From Limonium bicolor (taxonomy: Eukaryota > Streptophyta > Magnoliopsida > Caryophyllales > Plumbaginaceae): a DNA stretch of 64,000 nt. Position 1 is the first letter of the stretch, and each line of letters begins with the position of its first letter. A program made the translations under genes and the position numbers. The notes below the pieces were generated by a model. The model was not told where the DNA came from. It worked only from the letters and a program-made list of their open reading frames with translations, and ran no database searches. The DNA lies in contig CM041778.1 in assembly GCA_023374045.1 (NCBI GenBank), forward strand, positions 285,301,533-285,365,532, in the 5' to 3' direction. Below are positions 36,504 through 49,200 of this stretch, one piece after another.

Positions 36504-39500
36504 GATTAAAACCCTAAGAAAGGTATATAAACACTTGGGCGTTAAAACGCACCTAAACTCCTTAAGGTCAAAAACGAGCGTTAAAGCCCGACCTTAAGCT
36601 AACCAAGTTATATAGCTATAAAACTCATATGAAGTTAAAGGATCATTTTATGACCTTTAAAACACAAGTCCTCAGTTAGAACTAAGCAAAATATAATATG
36701 CCCGGAAGTTCCCTTAAGGGCCCCTTAAGGCCTGAAAGTCCCGGAAATACTTTATTAAATAAATTAAAGCATTACACTTCATTATAAATGCACAATAACA
36801 CTTTAATGAACATTTAAGATGAAGTTCTCAAGCTAAACTCTCAGTTAAACACAAAGTGCTCGAAAGTTCCCAATGGGGGCCCCATAAATCCCCGGAGAGG
36901 TTCCGAAGTGGCACAAACTCCAATATAAATCATTCTTAGAGTTCCTATCACTAGTATTCATCATTACAAAGAGGATGATCTAGCTACTTTCTCAAAATAA
37001 ACAAAGTGCTCGGACGAATTTCTTAACGCTCCTTTTTGCCCCGGGAGTGTCCTGGTGGCCCGAAAATTGAGTTATGAGTTGATATAACCCCATGTAACTC
37101 AATGTAGCACCTTAACATATTATTATTGACTATAAAAATGTTTATAAATACTTAGAACTCATAGCGACTTCTTAATTTCTAGAAAATCCTTAAAGCAAAA
37201 AAGCGCACCTTCGGGTGTCACAAAAACGTGTTTACGGAATTACCTTGAAGCTTTGAGGAGCCACGAGTTGATAATATTAAAAGGGAATAAATTTACCATA
37301 TAAATCAATTAATGCCAATGCTAAACTCATAGCATAAGCAGGGCCGAAATTATGATAAAATAGGTACCTAAAATCAGCATTTTTACCTTAGACCTTTCAT
37401 CTTTTACCATTATATAAATGTACCAAATAAATGCTGGAACCTATTACATGTTATAATATGGTCTTAGTAAAATATAATGTGACAGGAATTAAATCAAAAA
37501 TCAATCCCAATTAATCTCCATGTTGGGCGCCATTTAAGGTCTCATTTGACATGATTTTAGCAAAAAATATGTCTTATGGAATGGTGACTCATCTAGCATG
37601 TGCCATAAGATAATGTGTCAAATAAATTCAGTCAATTTAGACCTCCATTACCGATTTTCCTGCAAAGAAACAACAAGTGAATAAGTTAGGCAAAGTAATG
37701 AAATTAAAATGCTAAAGGACAAGCCTAGATCTACTTTATACATGTGCTAGTATACCAACAAAACAACCCATGTTACTAGCATATATGGCAGCCAATTTTG
37801 AGTGGTAAAAGGAGAGACTTATTGCTGTAAAATTAGTCAAGGAAGAGAACTACCTATCAATGCATATATCTATGTATAATGCAAACAAAAATCAATTGTT
37901 TAGTAGTATCACATGGGTGCCGATTTTATGCTAGAAAAGGAGGTTTAAATTGCCTTATAATTATTCAATAAAACACCTACCTACATAGGCATAGTCTTAT
38001 GTCTTCAATTGATAATAAATCAATTGCCATATTCAGTCCCTACTACCGTAACATACAAGGAGGAAATCAAAGACAATCAACATTTAAAATGCTAGAGTAA
38101 AGATACACCTACCATAGCTCTTGTCTTCTAGTTTCAAATTGTCAAACAAAGACTCCTTATTCTCTTGTCAATCAGCCAAAAGAGAGCCTTAATTATGGGC
38201 ATATTCTTGAGCCAAACAAACAATTAATAAACAAAAGAAAGACTAAACAATTTGACAATTATTGTGTCAAAATAATTCCAATTTGATTCCTTGCCTTTGC
38301 CTACCTTCATAGTCCAACGTGAGCTAGCCATTCTCCTTGCCTACTCCATGGCCGATTGGTAAGGCTTCCAAACTCTTTCTTTTCTTCTTCATTTGCTAGT
38401 TCATTCCTTAGAGCTTCAAAGCTCCATTAATGGTGTTTTAAGCTCTAACATCATTTTTATGTAAATTCCTAGTTAAATCTACTAAGTCTTGAAGCAAGAA
38501 TCATCCTAACAATCATCCAAGATTTCGCCAAGCTTTAATGCTCCAAGGAGGTTCCAAGATTCAACAACAACACAAGGAACAGCAAGATCAAGTTAAGGTA
38601 TATTTTCATGTTGGAAATCTTGGTAAAATACCCTAAGGTCATTACCGAAAATTATGAACTTAAAACTAAGGTTTTCTTCATTATTTCATGAAGGAAACTT
38701 GGATCTACAATCATCCCAAGGTGTACCGAAAATACCTTGTTAAATTCCTAAGGTAAACTCTTGTAAAACTACTCCAAACATTAATTATAAATCCTTATTA
38801 AAAATCTAACATTTGGATCTCCTAAACTTATGTGTGGAGGCCGAATGTTCTTCAAGAAAATACCATTGGGGGAGCTTGGAATTCAAGGAGAAATCAAGTT
38901 CAAGAATTATCTTGATTTGAGTAAGTTTATATAATTAAGGTTTATTAAGTTTAAGTTTGATTTAAGCATCAAACTTTGGTATAAAAATTATGTATAACCT
39001 CTAAATATATTAAGGCCGAATTACTTTGGGTTATATTGTCAAGAAAATAAATTATAACATATAAGGTAAGATTATTACCTAAAGGTATAAAGTTATGTCA
39101 CAAAAAAATTAATTAGGATACATATATATATAGGCCAAATTATTTAAGGACTAAATGTTCTATTTTGAGTTTATAATCATTCTAAACCATTAGCATACTT
39201 TTTAGAAGTGTTATATGGCTTATATACATTTATATATGTATATTATAAAGTTTAAATCAAGTTTAAAACTATACGGTAAAGATATATTTAAGGCCGAGAG
39301 CTACATGTATTATTTGGTGATTTTTGAAGTATAAGTGTATTAGCTTATATAAATTTTGGGAACATTAAAAATAGCTACAAGTATTTAAATGGCTAGTTTA
39401 TTAACTTATGTGGTAAAAATGTAAGTTTTGAAAAGTTTAGTGTGTTAATAATAATTGCCAATAACAAAGGGGATTATTTGGTATAATTATGGTATAATAT

Positions 39501-39712
39501 AAGGTAGGAATTAACATTATGAATTTTGGTGAATTTAAATAAGTGTACAAGTGTTAAAATAACATTTTAAAAAAAGTTTTTTGACTATTTTATAATTATT
39601 GGAAAGTTTGGAAATAAACCGAGATTATATATGAATTTGTGGGTATATTAAAATATTAATTATGAAATTAAGTCTTGGTCAAAGTGTCGACCAAAAACTT
39701 TGGGCTAAAATG
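36504..39712 (+). mobile_element. Outer plus-strand LTR, middle part
   Basis: Resumes the LTR that started at 17551. The opening contains GTTAAAACGCACC and GAGCGTTAAAGCCC phrases akin to the start of the E3 LTR, and later AAG|GTA donor-like sites (about 38596, 38754). AT-rich, without any supported open frame; interrupted at 39712 by E3. No minisatellite of the mid-LTR kind is seen in the part available. Confidence 0.65.
39708..39712. repeat. Target-site duplication of E3, left copy (AAATG)
   Basis: AAATG before TGAAATACCCC; repeated at 63216-63220. Confidence 0.95.
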
Positions 39713-41856
39713 TGAAATACCCCGAACTTAATTAGGGTGATTAAATTACTCTAATATGATATTGAGGGCCTACTAGTGCCTAATAATCTTGGTAAGGAAA
39801 ATAAATCCAAAAGAAAAGAGAAAACGCTTGAAAAGCGAAAAACGCTAAATTGAGCGTTAAGTGACCCTAGGAGAAATACAACCTTAAAAAGGGTATTAAA
39901 TGAATTTAAAAGGCTTAATAATGCCTAGATAATATATGGGAACAATTCCCGAAGAAAATGGATTCAAATAATGTAATAAAACGTTAATAAAGCTTTAGCG
40001 CACGTTTTTCGAGAAAACCCGAAAATGTGACTTTAAGTAGTCAAACGAACCTGTAAAAGTTATAGTTCATTAAATAACTATAAATAAACATTAATGGGAG
40101 TATAATAAACATCAAAATTAATTAAACGAGATAATTCCGGAAAACGGGCCCAGTTAGTGAATAGTGCTAAACCGGGGAAATAAATGGGCGTTTTCTGTAA
40201 AAGACGAGAAACGCCCCAACTTATATGGCTACAGGGGGCCAGTTTTAATATACTAGCCAGCCTCTCACACACTCTCAACTAGCTAATTAATATAATAGTC
40301 AAAAAGGAAAAAGTGTAAAGTGACTTATATCCCCTTTTTACTCTCTCTCCTCTTACTTTTCCCATTTCCTTCCCTCTCTCACGGTGGTCTCTCCCCCAAG
40401 CCAGCTCTCTTCTTTCTCCTCTAAGCTGGTACGAAATGGAGCTCCCCTTCCATGGTTTCCCCCACTTTCTCTTCATGCCCAAGCTTTATTTAAGCTCCAA
40501 ACTCAAAAATAACTACATATTTGTGTTCCTCTCATCAAGCCCTATCATCCTCTTTTCAAAATTTGAAAAGGATGAGTTTAATTCTAATGGGTATTGGCCA
40601 TTTGAGGAGAAAAACACCATCTTGAAGCTTGAAGCTTCCTCTTTCATCCAAGGTAAAAATATCCAAAGAAAAATACATTTTTCTTCACCCTCTTGTGTTG
40701 GCCGATTTTGGAAAGTTTTAATGCCTTTATTTTTCCTTGTTTTGAGCTTCATTTCAACTCTCCAATGGTGGTGGAGTTTCCCTTTTGATTCATGAGTGAA
40801 AGCCCCTCTTAAAAAGCTCCAAAGGTAAACCCTAACTTATGACAATTTAAGTCTTTCATTTAATTAATGTATTCCAAAGGCTTAGAAGTGTAATTATATC
40901 CTTTTGTGTAATTTGGGTGTTGGGATGGAGTTTGACAACTCCATCCCCCATTTGGCCGATTTGGGCAAGAGAGAGAGAAGGAGAAGGTTGGAAAAGAAAA
41001 GAAGGAATTGTGAATCTAAGGTAAGAAACTCACCTTGATGTCATTTTAATTGCTTTAGAATATGGGATGGGTAATTTAATGAATGAACCCAAATTTGTGA
41101 GGAAAATGTGTTCTAAGGTGATAGGAAGAAGTTTGTGAAATTTTGTTTGAATTGAGGGCCTTGGAGCCAAATGGTGTGAGACTTGTGTTTATATTGATGT
41201 GTGGTGGATTTTAAATTGAGTTTATGTGCTGGTAGGACCCTTGTAAGGGTGTGGCTAGTTTAGGATTGAAAATGGTGAGAAATTGATGAGAGTTAATGGA
41301 TTGGGAGATGTTAAATTTCTGGAGGATGTTATGGCGAAATTTCGATAGGAATAAGTGTTTTTAGATGACTTGGTGTATGGGGGAACTTAGGGTTTAGTTG
41401 AGTTGAGTAGAGATGTGGTAACCTTGGAATGGTAAATGGACGATGGATAAGAGAGGTGTAAAAATCTGTAGCAACATGGCTAAGAGAATCTTAGAAATTC
41501 TAGGAATGAGTTAGTGTGCAAGACATAGGAAATGAGAGTTGGACTTGGGTTTTAGTGCAATTATGTGGGAATGAATTGTAATGGTCATTGATGGATTTTT
41601 TAAGCTTGGTAGGAGGTAAGAACAACCAAAAGGAGGTGGAAATGCACAAGTGTGCAAAATGCAAGAATGTGGAAATTGAATTAGATGAATTTGAGCAAGA
41701 ATTGGGTGGAGGATTAAACCAATGATTTGGACTGGTTTAGAGCATGTTTTATGGTGATTAATTATGTAGAAAACTTGTGGAAAGATTAGGGAAAGTTTGA
41801 GGGTGATTTAAGAGTTGATTAGGGGATGAAAAATCACCCTTGTAGCAGGTTTTAGC

Positions 41857-42112
41857 AGGGTCCGGGACTTGGTCCTTGGATAAAGTCCCGGACCAACCAT
41901 TAAAAACAGACCGAGAGTTTATCCTGCACTTGGTCCGGGACTTGAGAGATGGACAAGGTCCCGGACCACCCATGTAATTCAGGCCGAGAGTTGCTACCCA
42001 TGCTTGGTCCGGGACTTGAGTTTGGTACAAGGTCTCGGACCACTTGTTAAATCCGCCCGAGAGTTAGACAATGCATTGGTCCGGGACTATAGGTAGGGAC
42101 CAAGTCCCGGAC
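41857..42112 (+). repeat. Mid-LTR minisatellite, GGTCCGGGACTT type (E3 LTR A)
   Basis: Four units of ~70 bp, each with TTGGTCCGGGACTT and AGTCCCGGACCA-like arms and a CCGAGAGTT spacer. Confidence 0.9.
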
Positions 42113-43659
42113 CACCCCCAGAATTTCACAGAAGGTGTTTTTAAGGGTTCTAAACATGAGGGATTGAATGGTATTGGTTTTAGATGATGTTTAGGAGTTG
42201 TTTGGTGACTTATAAAGGTCTTAAGAAGTGTAAACAAGTTTGAGGAGCGATTAAGAAGGTTGTGAGTTTAAACACACTTAAGTAAACCTAAGATTAATGG
42301 GTTAACGGGGTTAATCATGGGAGTACTAGTCTACATACCGTAGTATTTTAAATTGATGAAGATGTTTGAAATATTATCAGAGAATCAAGAGTAAGAATCG
42401 AGGAACGAGTGTGAACCGAGGAACATGGGAACACCCGGTAAAGTTAACCCCGGTGAAAGGTATGATTTCCTCATGCTCTGTATCCTAACTTGGTTACCCC
42501 GATTTGTGTGCTTGTTTGATTGTGTGATCACCTAACAAGATAAATTCACGAATCGGATTATGTGCACTTAATGGTGCTTGTATTGTATTGCTGTTTGCTG
42601 GATCGAATTTAAACCAATTTGTATAATTCATGAAATGGATGATTGATGAATGACTCGCTTGTAAGTGGTTGTGTATTAGTAGTTTGACTCATAGTTGAGT
42701 CTTGTATGACTAGAGACTCGAAGAAAGAGTCATGATGTGAAATAACGAATGTGAGGTAACCCATGGAAACCATCGATTAATGGACAACGATAAATCAAGC
42801 TTAAACATTTACTCGAAATGAGAACAAGCGACACACGAGACTAGAGAACGTCCTTAACATGAATAGTTGACCTCTATGCAAGGATGGGACTCAATGTTTG
42901 AAATGAACATAATTCCTAAGTAATGGAAGTGTAGGGGCGACCCGTAAATCGGCAGATACAACGAGATAGGAAAATCTCTTAAGTTGTATGATAGCATCGT
43001 GGGAGATGCGGCAGACTGATATATATATACATGTACTTATATATAAGTATCTATTATTACTAACCCGAGAGTTGGGTTAGGGGGATTGTGAGTCACGCGT
43101 GCAAGGAAAAGGAAGCAACAGAGCGTATGTTTCTGAATCCGTGGTCGAACTCCCTTGTTAACGGGCCGTGTGCCACATAGTGGTGCCCTGCGGGGCCGTG
43201 TGCCACATAGTGGTGCCCGACTGGAGTAAGACCGGCAGAGCTTACCCGTCTAAAGAGGTAATCTGGGTATTATGGGAAGGAAGACGGAACATGAGAGAAT
43301 GTTTCTAACTCCGTATTACGATTAAAAGCCTGGTGGTGAGACCTATATATGTCTTTGCCCGGAGGCCCATGAGGCTTAACCTAAAATTATTCAAGAGTAG
43401 AATAATTAAGAAACTAGATCGGGACCGAGGGTGTAATGATCTAGGAGTTAAGTAAACTACCCGGTAGGGGTGGAGGTTGGTAAATGACAAGAATGAAACT
43501 CACTTGAGATATGGTCTCTCAAGGTTTAAGAATAAGGTAAATGAATTTAATGAGCTGGATGGGATATCTGTGTGGATAGTATTCCTGGATTGAATGTGGA
43601 GTGTGTGTGAAGGTACATGTATGATTTATTGTTGTATTGCATGATGTTTGAATTAAAAT

Positions 43660-43775
43660 GAACCGCATGCTCTCGACCAAATAGTCGGCGTACCCTCGCT
43701 AGTAGCGGGGTATGCGGAAGTCATATTCAGCGTAAGCTGAGCCCCTAGGGGCAACGTTTTTAGTGTGCAGGTACC
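43660..43775 (+). promoter_or_regulatory. Conserved LTR hairpin block (E3 LTR A)
   Basis: CCGCATGCTC, CAAATAGTCGGCGTACC, GCTGAGCCCCTAGGGGC, TTTTTAGTGTGCAG|GTACC with the boundary after 43770. Confidence 0.55.
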
Positions 43776-44278
43776 CGAAGAGGACTATGATCACGGTAAG
43801 AGACCGACAGCTAAGCTTGGATAGCTAGGTGTGAAGTATAGATAGTAGTGATTTGTATAGGGCTTGTAGCTGGTCACCATTCGTGAGTAGGACGGGGTTG
43901 TGATTAAGCAAGGGTAGTCGGTAATTATTTGTATTGTTGTATATGGAAATGTAAGACCAAGGTCATCAGTATTGTCGGAAATTGTAGATACTCGGTATAA
44001 AGTTAAATGGAGATTGTATTGTATATCATGGATTGAAGGTTGTATTTGGGTTGAGAATTGATATGGAGATGAGATGCATCATTTGTTTAGTATACTCGGT
44101 AAGGACCATCAGACCGATAGTGTGTTGTATTGTTTGTTTGGAATTGGCCTTGTAGTCACGTGGGTGGCTAACGACATTTTTTCACCCCCGGTTGTATTAG
44201 AATTTCTGCTGTTGGTGTTTTGATAATGGAGACGGGTTAAGAATAATGGGGAGATTACCGTAGGGGTGTTACAAAAAG

Positions 44279-44305
44279 TGGTATCAGAGTGAAGTATCGC
44301 TCGAT
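44279..44305 (+). promoter_or_regulatory. E3 primer-binding site A (degenerate)
   Basis: TGGTATCAGAGT, with the last base differing from the tRNA-Met match. The second arm of the hairpin (TCGCTCGAT) has lost one base, so the stem is weakened compared with copy B. Confidence 0.88.
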
Positions 44306-47300
44306 GGTCTAAACACCGAGTCTAGGAAAATACCGAGTTAGGAATTAGAGACTTAGGGCTACGGGTTGAGTGTTAGCGTGGGAGGTATGCTAGATAGGAA
44401 CTTCCGGTGATCTGGATACCTACATAACTAGTCCCGCCCTCCGCAACCCCGTAATAAAGTTGGGGAAAGAACGCTAGGGAGATGGAAAGACCTCTCATAC
44501 TCGGGTTAACCCGGTCTGGCTGTTGTAAACAAACTTTCTAAGAGAAAGAACCAGTCATACGGTAGATTCCATGAACAGGAAATCCCGAAGACGGTTCCCG
44601 TTTCAACGGCAATAACCGTACTGAACGGCAGTACATTGAGAAATCCTAAATACAGGATGATGGAATTTGCGGCACCATGGGGCGACATGATTCACAGTCG
44701 CGAGAACCATGCGCAGCCAACAAGAAGGGAAGCATAGCTACACAATGAGCAGAATAGCAGAGTAACAGAACCGAGACAAGAGAGTCTACGGACTGTAATG
44801 TATGACAATATCGTCAACGGTAAACAAACCAACTATGGAATTAGTCAAGGTTGGATTAACTCCAAACCTACAACGCCAAAAGGGCGGTAATACCCGAATA
44901 ACATAGTGCAGACAACTATGAGGATGTTCATGAAACTTACACCAACAGGACTACGATGTAGCTCCTAAGGGTTAGACAAGCCTCAGTAACCACCATTAAG
45001 GTGTGGGAACGGGCAACGAAACAAAATACACGGAGTACCACAAGGGTCGGGAAGCCCCGAAATATCGACAACTTTGTCAAGAATACTGAGAGAGTACTCA
45101 GGAATTGATCACTAAGATCGAAATGGATGGAAGAGCCAATAAAACCACCAAGTTTGGATGGAAAACAATACCGCAACCGGTATAAGGTAACCTAAAAACC
45201 GACGTACCTACGCACTTGCCAAGGCAAGTGCAGCAACAACAAGACAAGTTGGAGGACGTTAAATGACTAACAAGTACTTACTAAGCACCATCATGGAGAT
45301 GGAAGCAATCATAGGATCGTCAATCCTAAAAACTTGAAGAATCAACCTTGGAAAGGCCTAACGGCCCGACCATTACATTAACGAATATACCAGTCAGCAG
45401 GAGGCTGTACTTGGTCAAAGACCACAGGCATGGCAACGCCATGAGGATTTTCTTTCAAACTCAAAAAATTTTACTTTCAAAACCCAGAGCTTTTCTTAAT
45501 AACCGCAACCCTTTTCTTTTAAACCTCAGTTTTAAAACCAAACCAGAGAATCACGGTGAGTATCATAGAATGATACAAGAGGAGTTGACAATAGAATACT
45601 TCACCTAGGCGTGTGACGAACACTACGACTGTACCCAAATACGGGATGTGGGACGACCGCACTCCGAAGGAGCTTGCGGGCCTGACAGACCCTTTTTTTG
45701 AGATAGTCAGGTAAGTGGTAACGTACCAATATGGTACCCCACGTATGTATACATGTAGTGTACGAAACACGGAAAGTAGTCAGCTCCGTTCTACGGACCA
45801 TAAGGTAAATGCAAACCAAAACTTTTATACCTCAAATAATCGAAGAAACCCAAATTAGCTTACAAGCTAAAGGAGACAAGAATCCATTCTAGGAGGACGA
45901 TTAAGAGCTAGAAAGTGCGAGGAACACTAGCAATTGACTAAAGACATTGGATATGTCTCAAGAATTTGAAACAAAAGCATGAAATAGCCGGAATGAATAC
46001 CCGGTCTAAACACAGTAAGGCAAATGCCTAGCATGAACACATCAATGTTCAATGAACGGGATGGGATTCCCAGAACAAGGTGAAATACCAAGAGTGATCC
46101 TATAAGGTACCGGAGAATACCATTCACGACCGAAAGGAATACTAAACATTATAACATAAGGAAAAACATCAATGGTCTACCCTAAGAATGAGAGACTTGT
46201 AACCCTTACGGGGCAGATTGAAATCCAGAACCGCAATGCGGAGTAAATTAAACATTCTCATAAATGTTAGCCAAGGGTAATGGCACAACTTAGCAACACC
46301 CGGGAGCAATCCTTGAAGGGTGTAGATTAATGTCATGATAAAGACACAAGTATTTCAATGAACACTCGGTTAGAACACCGAAGGGATCCCACTTACCAAG
46401 GGATACCCTAGATTAATAAATGATGCCGATCAATACCAAGATACGTAACGGGACATCCAACAGACAGAAGCATGATGCAATGATCCTATCATGGAGCCCA
46501 GTGTTACATCCAAGCCATTTTATGGTATATGGTGAAGCAATGCTTGTGATCAGCCTAAGATGAGCAGAGCTCTAAGCGATGTGGCTAGAATGCCATCAAC
46601 CTACTACAGGACACAACCCAACGGTTGTAAAAACCAATGTAAACCATATAGAGAGTTGCCAAGAACGGCACCAGTGAGGATTGTTTAATAAATAACGAGC
46701 AAAGATACCCCTCGTTAAGGTGGTACCGCAAGAGCGGTGAACATACAGATCCCAAAGAAGAGGATACCGCCAATAAAGTCTGAAAATATATCCCTTTCAG
46801 AACTACTAATGTAGTGAAGCTTGAGCATCAAGTCATTGCCAAGTGAAAATTGTAACAAATGAAGCCAAAGAAAGCTTGATAGCAATTATTGGAAACTAAG
46901 GAGTAACCGGTTAAGGGAAATATCGTATGTGTGTAACGTGAAGTATAAGTAAATAACGCGCAAGGAGCAAAGAAATATAAATGGTGAACCACGGTATAAA
47001 TGGTGGTAGAACATGACCAGAAGCTAATGAAATAGCGGATGCCATGGAAACCAATGTTGTAAACAAATACGAACATGGTGTGCAGCAAGCGACCAACCCA
47101 TGTGAATAAATCATACAATGAGATGGAGTTGATGAGTAAAGATGGTAGACAGACCGAGAACCAAGGACAATATTCATTCCTATTGCTAATCTCATAAGAG
47201 ATTTACTGCCAAGTGTTTACGCTTCTACACTCAATAGGACTGAGTGTTTTGGTATTGCACTTGTGCAGTAATGATCAAGTGGGATAGCTAGAAAGTTAGG

Positions 47301-47985
47301 AAGGTGATAATTGTGGTAAAAGTGGAAGGAAACTTACGAAGTAAAAAGGACCGACGCATAGAAAATGCAAGGTCGTACGACTAAAGAACACTTGTACAAA
47401 CCAGTTTAGTGGGCATAAGTCAGAAGCTACTGACGACAGAGGAAGCACCAAGTAGTGGCTCAACCTCAACCGACAACAACTCAGGAGAACCAAATGAATA
47501 ATCACTCAAGTACACAATAGTATGTACATTGATTCCAGAGAGCTGGATAGAAAACCTGTAACTCATTGAGTTCACGCACGGTAAAAGAATACCACGCTTG
47601 ATTAATAAACCTTATTCCCAAGAATAAAAAGGGATGAAAAGGGTGATGTATAATACATTAAGCATAACGTGAAGGGTAAACAATCCCTAGATTATCAGGG
47701 TCGCAGAGCAGAAGCTAGTGGGCCCAAATTCTAAGGTTTAATACACCTAGTGGATGAATGCATAATTATCAATGCCTTGAAGCCTTTAAGGCTAGAACCG
47801 GACCCGGTTAAGAGTGAAATAAACTCCGATGAGAATTCTTGGTGCAGGGACTACCCAATGATATGGTTAAGACCCTTTGACCAGAATACATTGTATAATA
47901 GACCGCATGGAAGTTAGAACACCCCACGAAGGCTGAACATCTTACACCTATGTCCAATGCTGACACATGGTAGATTACGTGGGCG

Positions 47986-48012
47986 TAATCCCTCTTTAAG
48001 GGGGGTAGAGCG
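47986..48012 (+). promoter_or_regulatory. Second PPT-like tract, E3 interior A
   Basis: AATCCCTCTTTAAGGGGGGT followed by AGAGCG, 1.2 kb before the LTR-proximal PPT. Confidence 0.6.
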
Positions 48013-48831
48013 AAAATCGTGAAATGTATGTTTCACGTGGTAAGGGCGTAAACTACTATGCGCATAGCGCAAAAGGAATTGTTTTGATGATGGGTACTTA
48101 TGTTATGCAAACATTTGTACTCATTCATTGTGGGAATTATGTTTATTCGTGAGATTGGAAGTGGAAAGGAGTATTGATTGTGAAAATTTGAGGTGAATGG
48201 AGTAGAGAAACTCCATGGGGAATGAGAACCCTGGTTGGTAATATTTTGGGAGATGAGTATATTTGGGAAATTTGTTGAGAATAAATCGGTATGAAACCGA
48301 TGTTGAATCTAGTGGGGATTGGGTTCCCTAGATGAATTGGGTTAATTTAATTTGTGAACATCTGAAGGATAGAAAAACTAATTGGCATTATGTGGTTGAA
48401 TTTCTTAGGTACAGTAGTTGCAGGTAAGTAAGCAACAATTTATGAGTAGGTGTGAAACTGACGTAGAACGTAGTAGGAATTGAATTCCTTGGTGGTTGAT
48501 TGAAGATAATTGAGGATGATTGATGGACCGAGTTCCATCGCTTGGAGATTTTTTGCTTTGTTTTCAAGACTAGAAAGATTAAGAAGATAGAAAATGGTAA
48601 ATGATTGAATTACATGTTTGTTTGAAACGGAAGTGCGAAGTCGAACTTGATTTACTAGTGATCAAGGGAGATGAAACACAATTGGGGCGGAGAGATAGTT
48701 CATCACTGATGCTGATCACATCGGGGTTGAATGATTCTTGAGGCTCCCTGTAAGTGGTCATAAGTAATCCTGCTAGGATAAATGTAGTGAGCATGGTTTG
48801 GGTAGTGTGAATTGTACTGTTTTGTATGCTT

Positions 48832-49078
48832 GTGTTGTACTGGCATGTACACACGGTTTAATTGCACTAGGATAGTTATTCGGTGTTGCACCGGTATGTG
48901 CATGGCTGACAATTGTTTTGCGTTGCACTGGTATGTGCACGGGGTAAATTGTTTTGTGACGTACTGATATGTACGCACGTTTGTATGGTACTAGGATGTA
49001 TGTTGTGTGGTGTTGGTATGTACCCACGGTTGTAAATTGCTTGTTAACTGATTTGGTGTGTACCGGTATGTGCACAGT
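48832..49078 (+). repeat. Degenerate tandem repeat near the 3' end of interior A
   Basis: Six or so units of about 35-50 bp around a core like TGCACYGGTATGTGCAC, itself nearly palindromic, alternating with AATTGTTTTG linkers. Confidence 0.75.
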
Positions 49079-49166
49079 GGCTGGACTGACTTTGAGCTTG
49101 TAGGGTTATAGAGATAATGACCTCGGCACACGAGATGTCTAAATGACTAACAATCTTAGACTCACT

Positions 49167-49200
49167 AACTTTGTGGGCAAAGTTCTTTAAGGGGGTAGAT
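49167..49200 (+). promoter_or_regulatory. E3 polypurine tract A and adjacent hairpin
   Basis: Stem AACTTTG / CAAAGTT with loop TGGG (49167-49184), then AAGGGGGTAGAT up to the LTR start at 49201. Confidence 0.9.

Larger units (their letters stand above)
39713..44273 (+). repeat. E3 LTR A
   Basis: 4561 bp, TGAAATACCCC...GGGGTGTTACA. Includes GGGGGCCAGTTTT near 40234, donor-like sites at 40653, 40825 and 41021, the minisatellite (41857-42112) and the hairpin block (43660-43775). The 119-codon frame at 40436 shares only its first ~38 residues with LTRs B and C and was not called a gene. Confidence 0.95.
44274..49200 (+). other. E3 interior A, no recognisable protein
   Basis: 4927 bp. The leader and much of the rest align with the E1 interior. 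The frame at 45348-45608 (86 codons) is conserved in interior B and partly in E1 but has no known domain. The remaining open frames are on the opposite strand and are artefacts. Confidence 0.85.

Noticed and set aside
40436..40795. 119-codon frame as a host gene
   Set aside because: Located within a repeated LTR; only the first third is shared between the three LTR copies.
41857..42112. CRISPR-like repeat array
   Set aside because: Degenerate tandem minisatellite in a plant LTR, with no uniform repeats and unique spacers.
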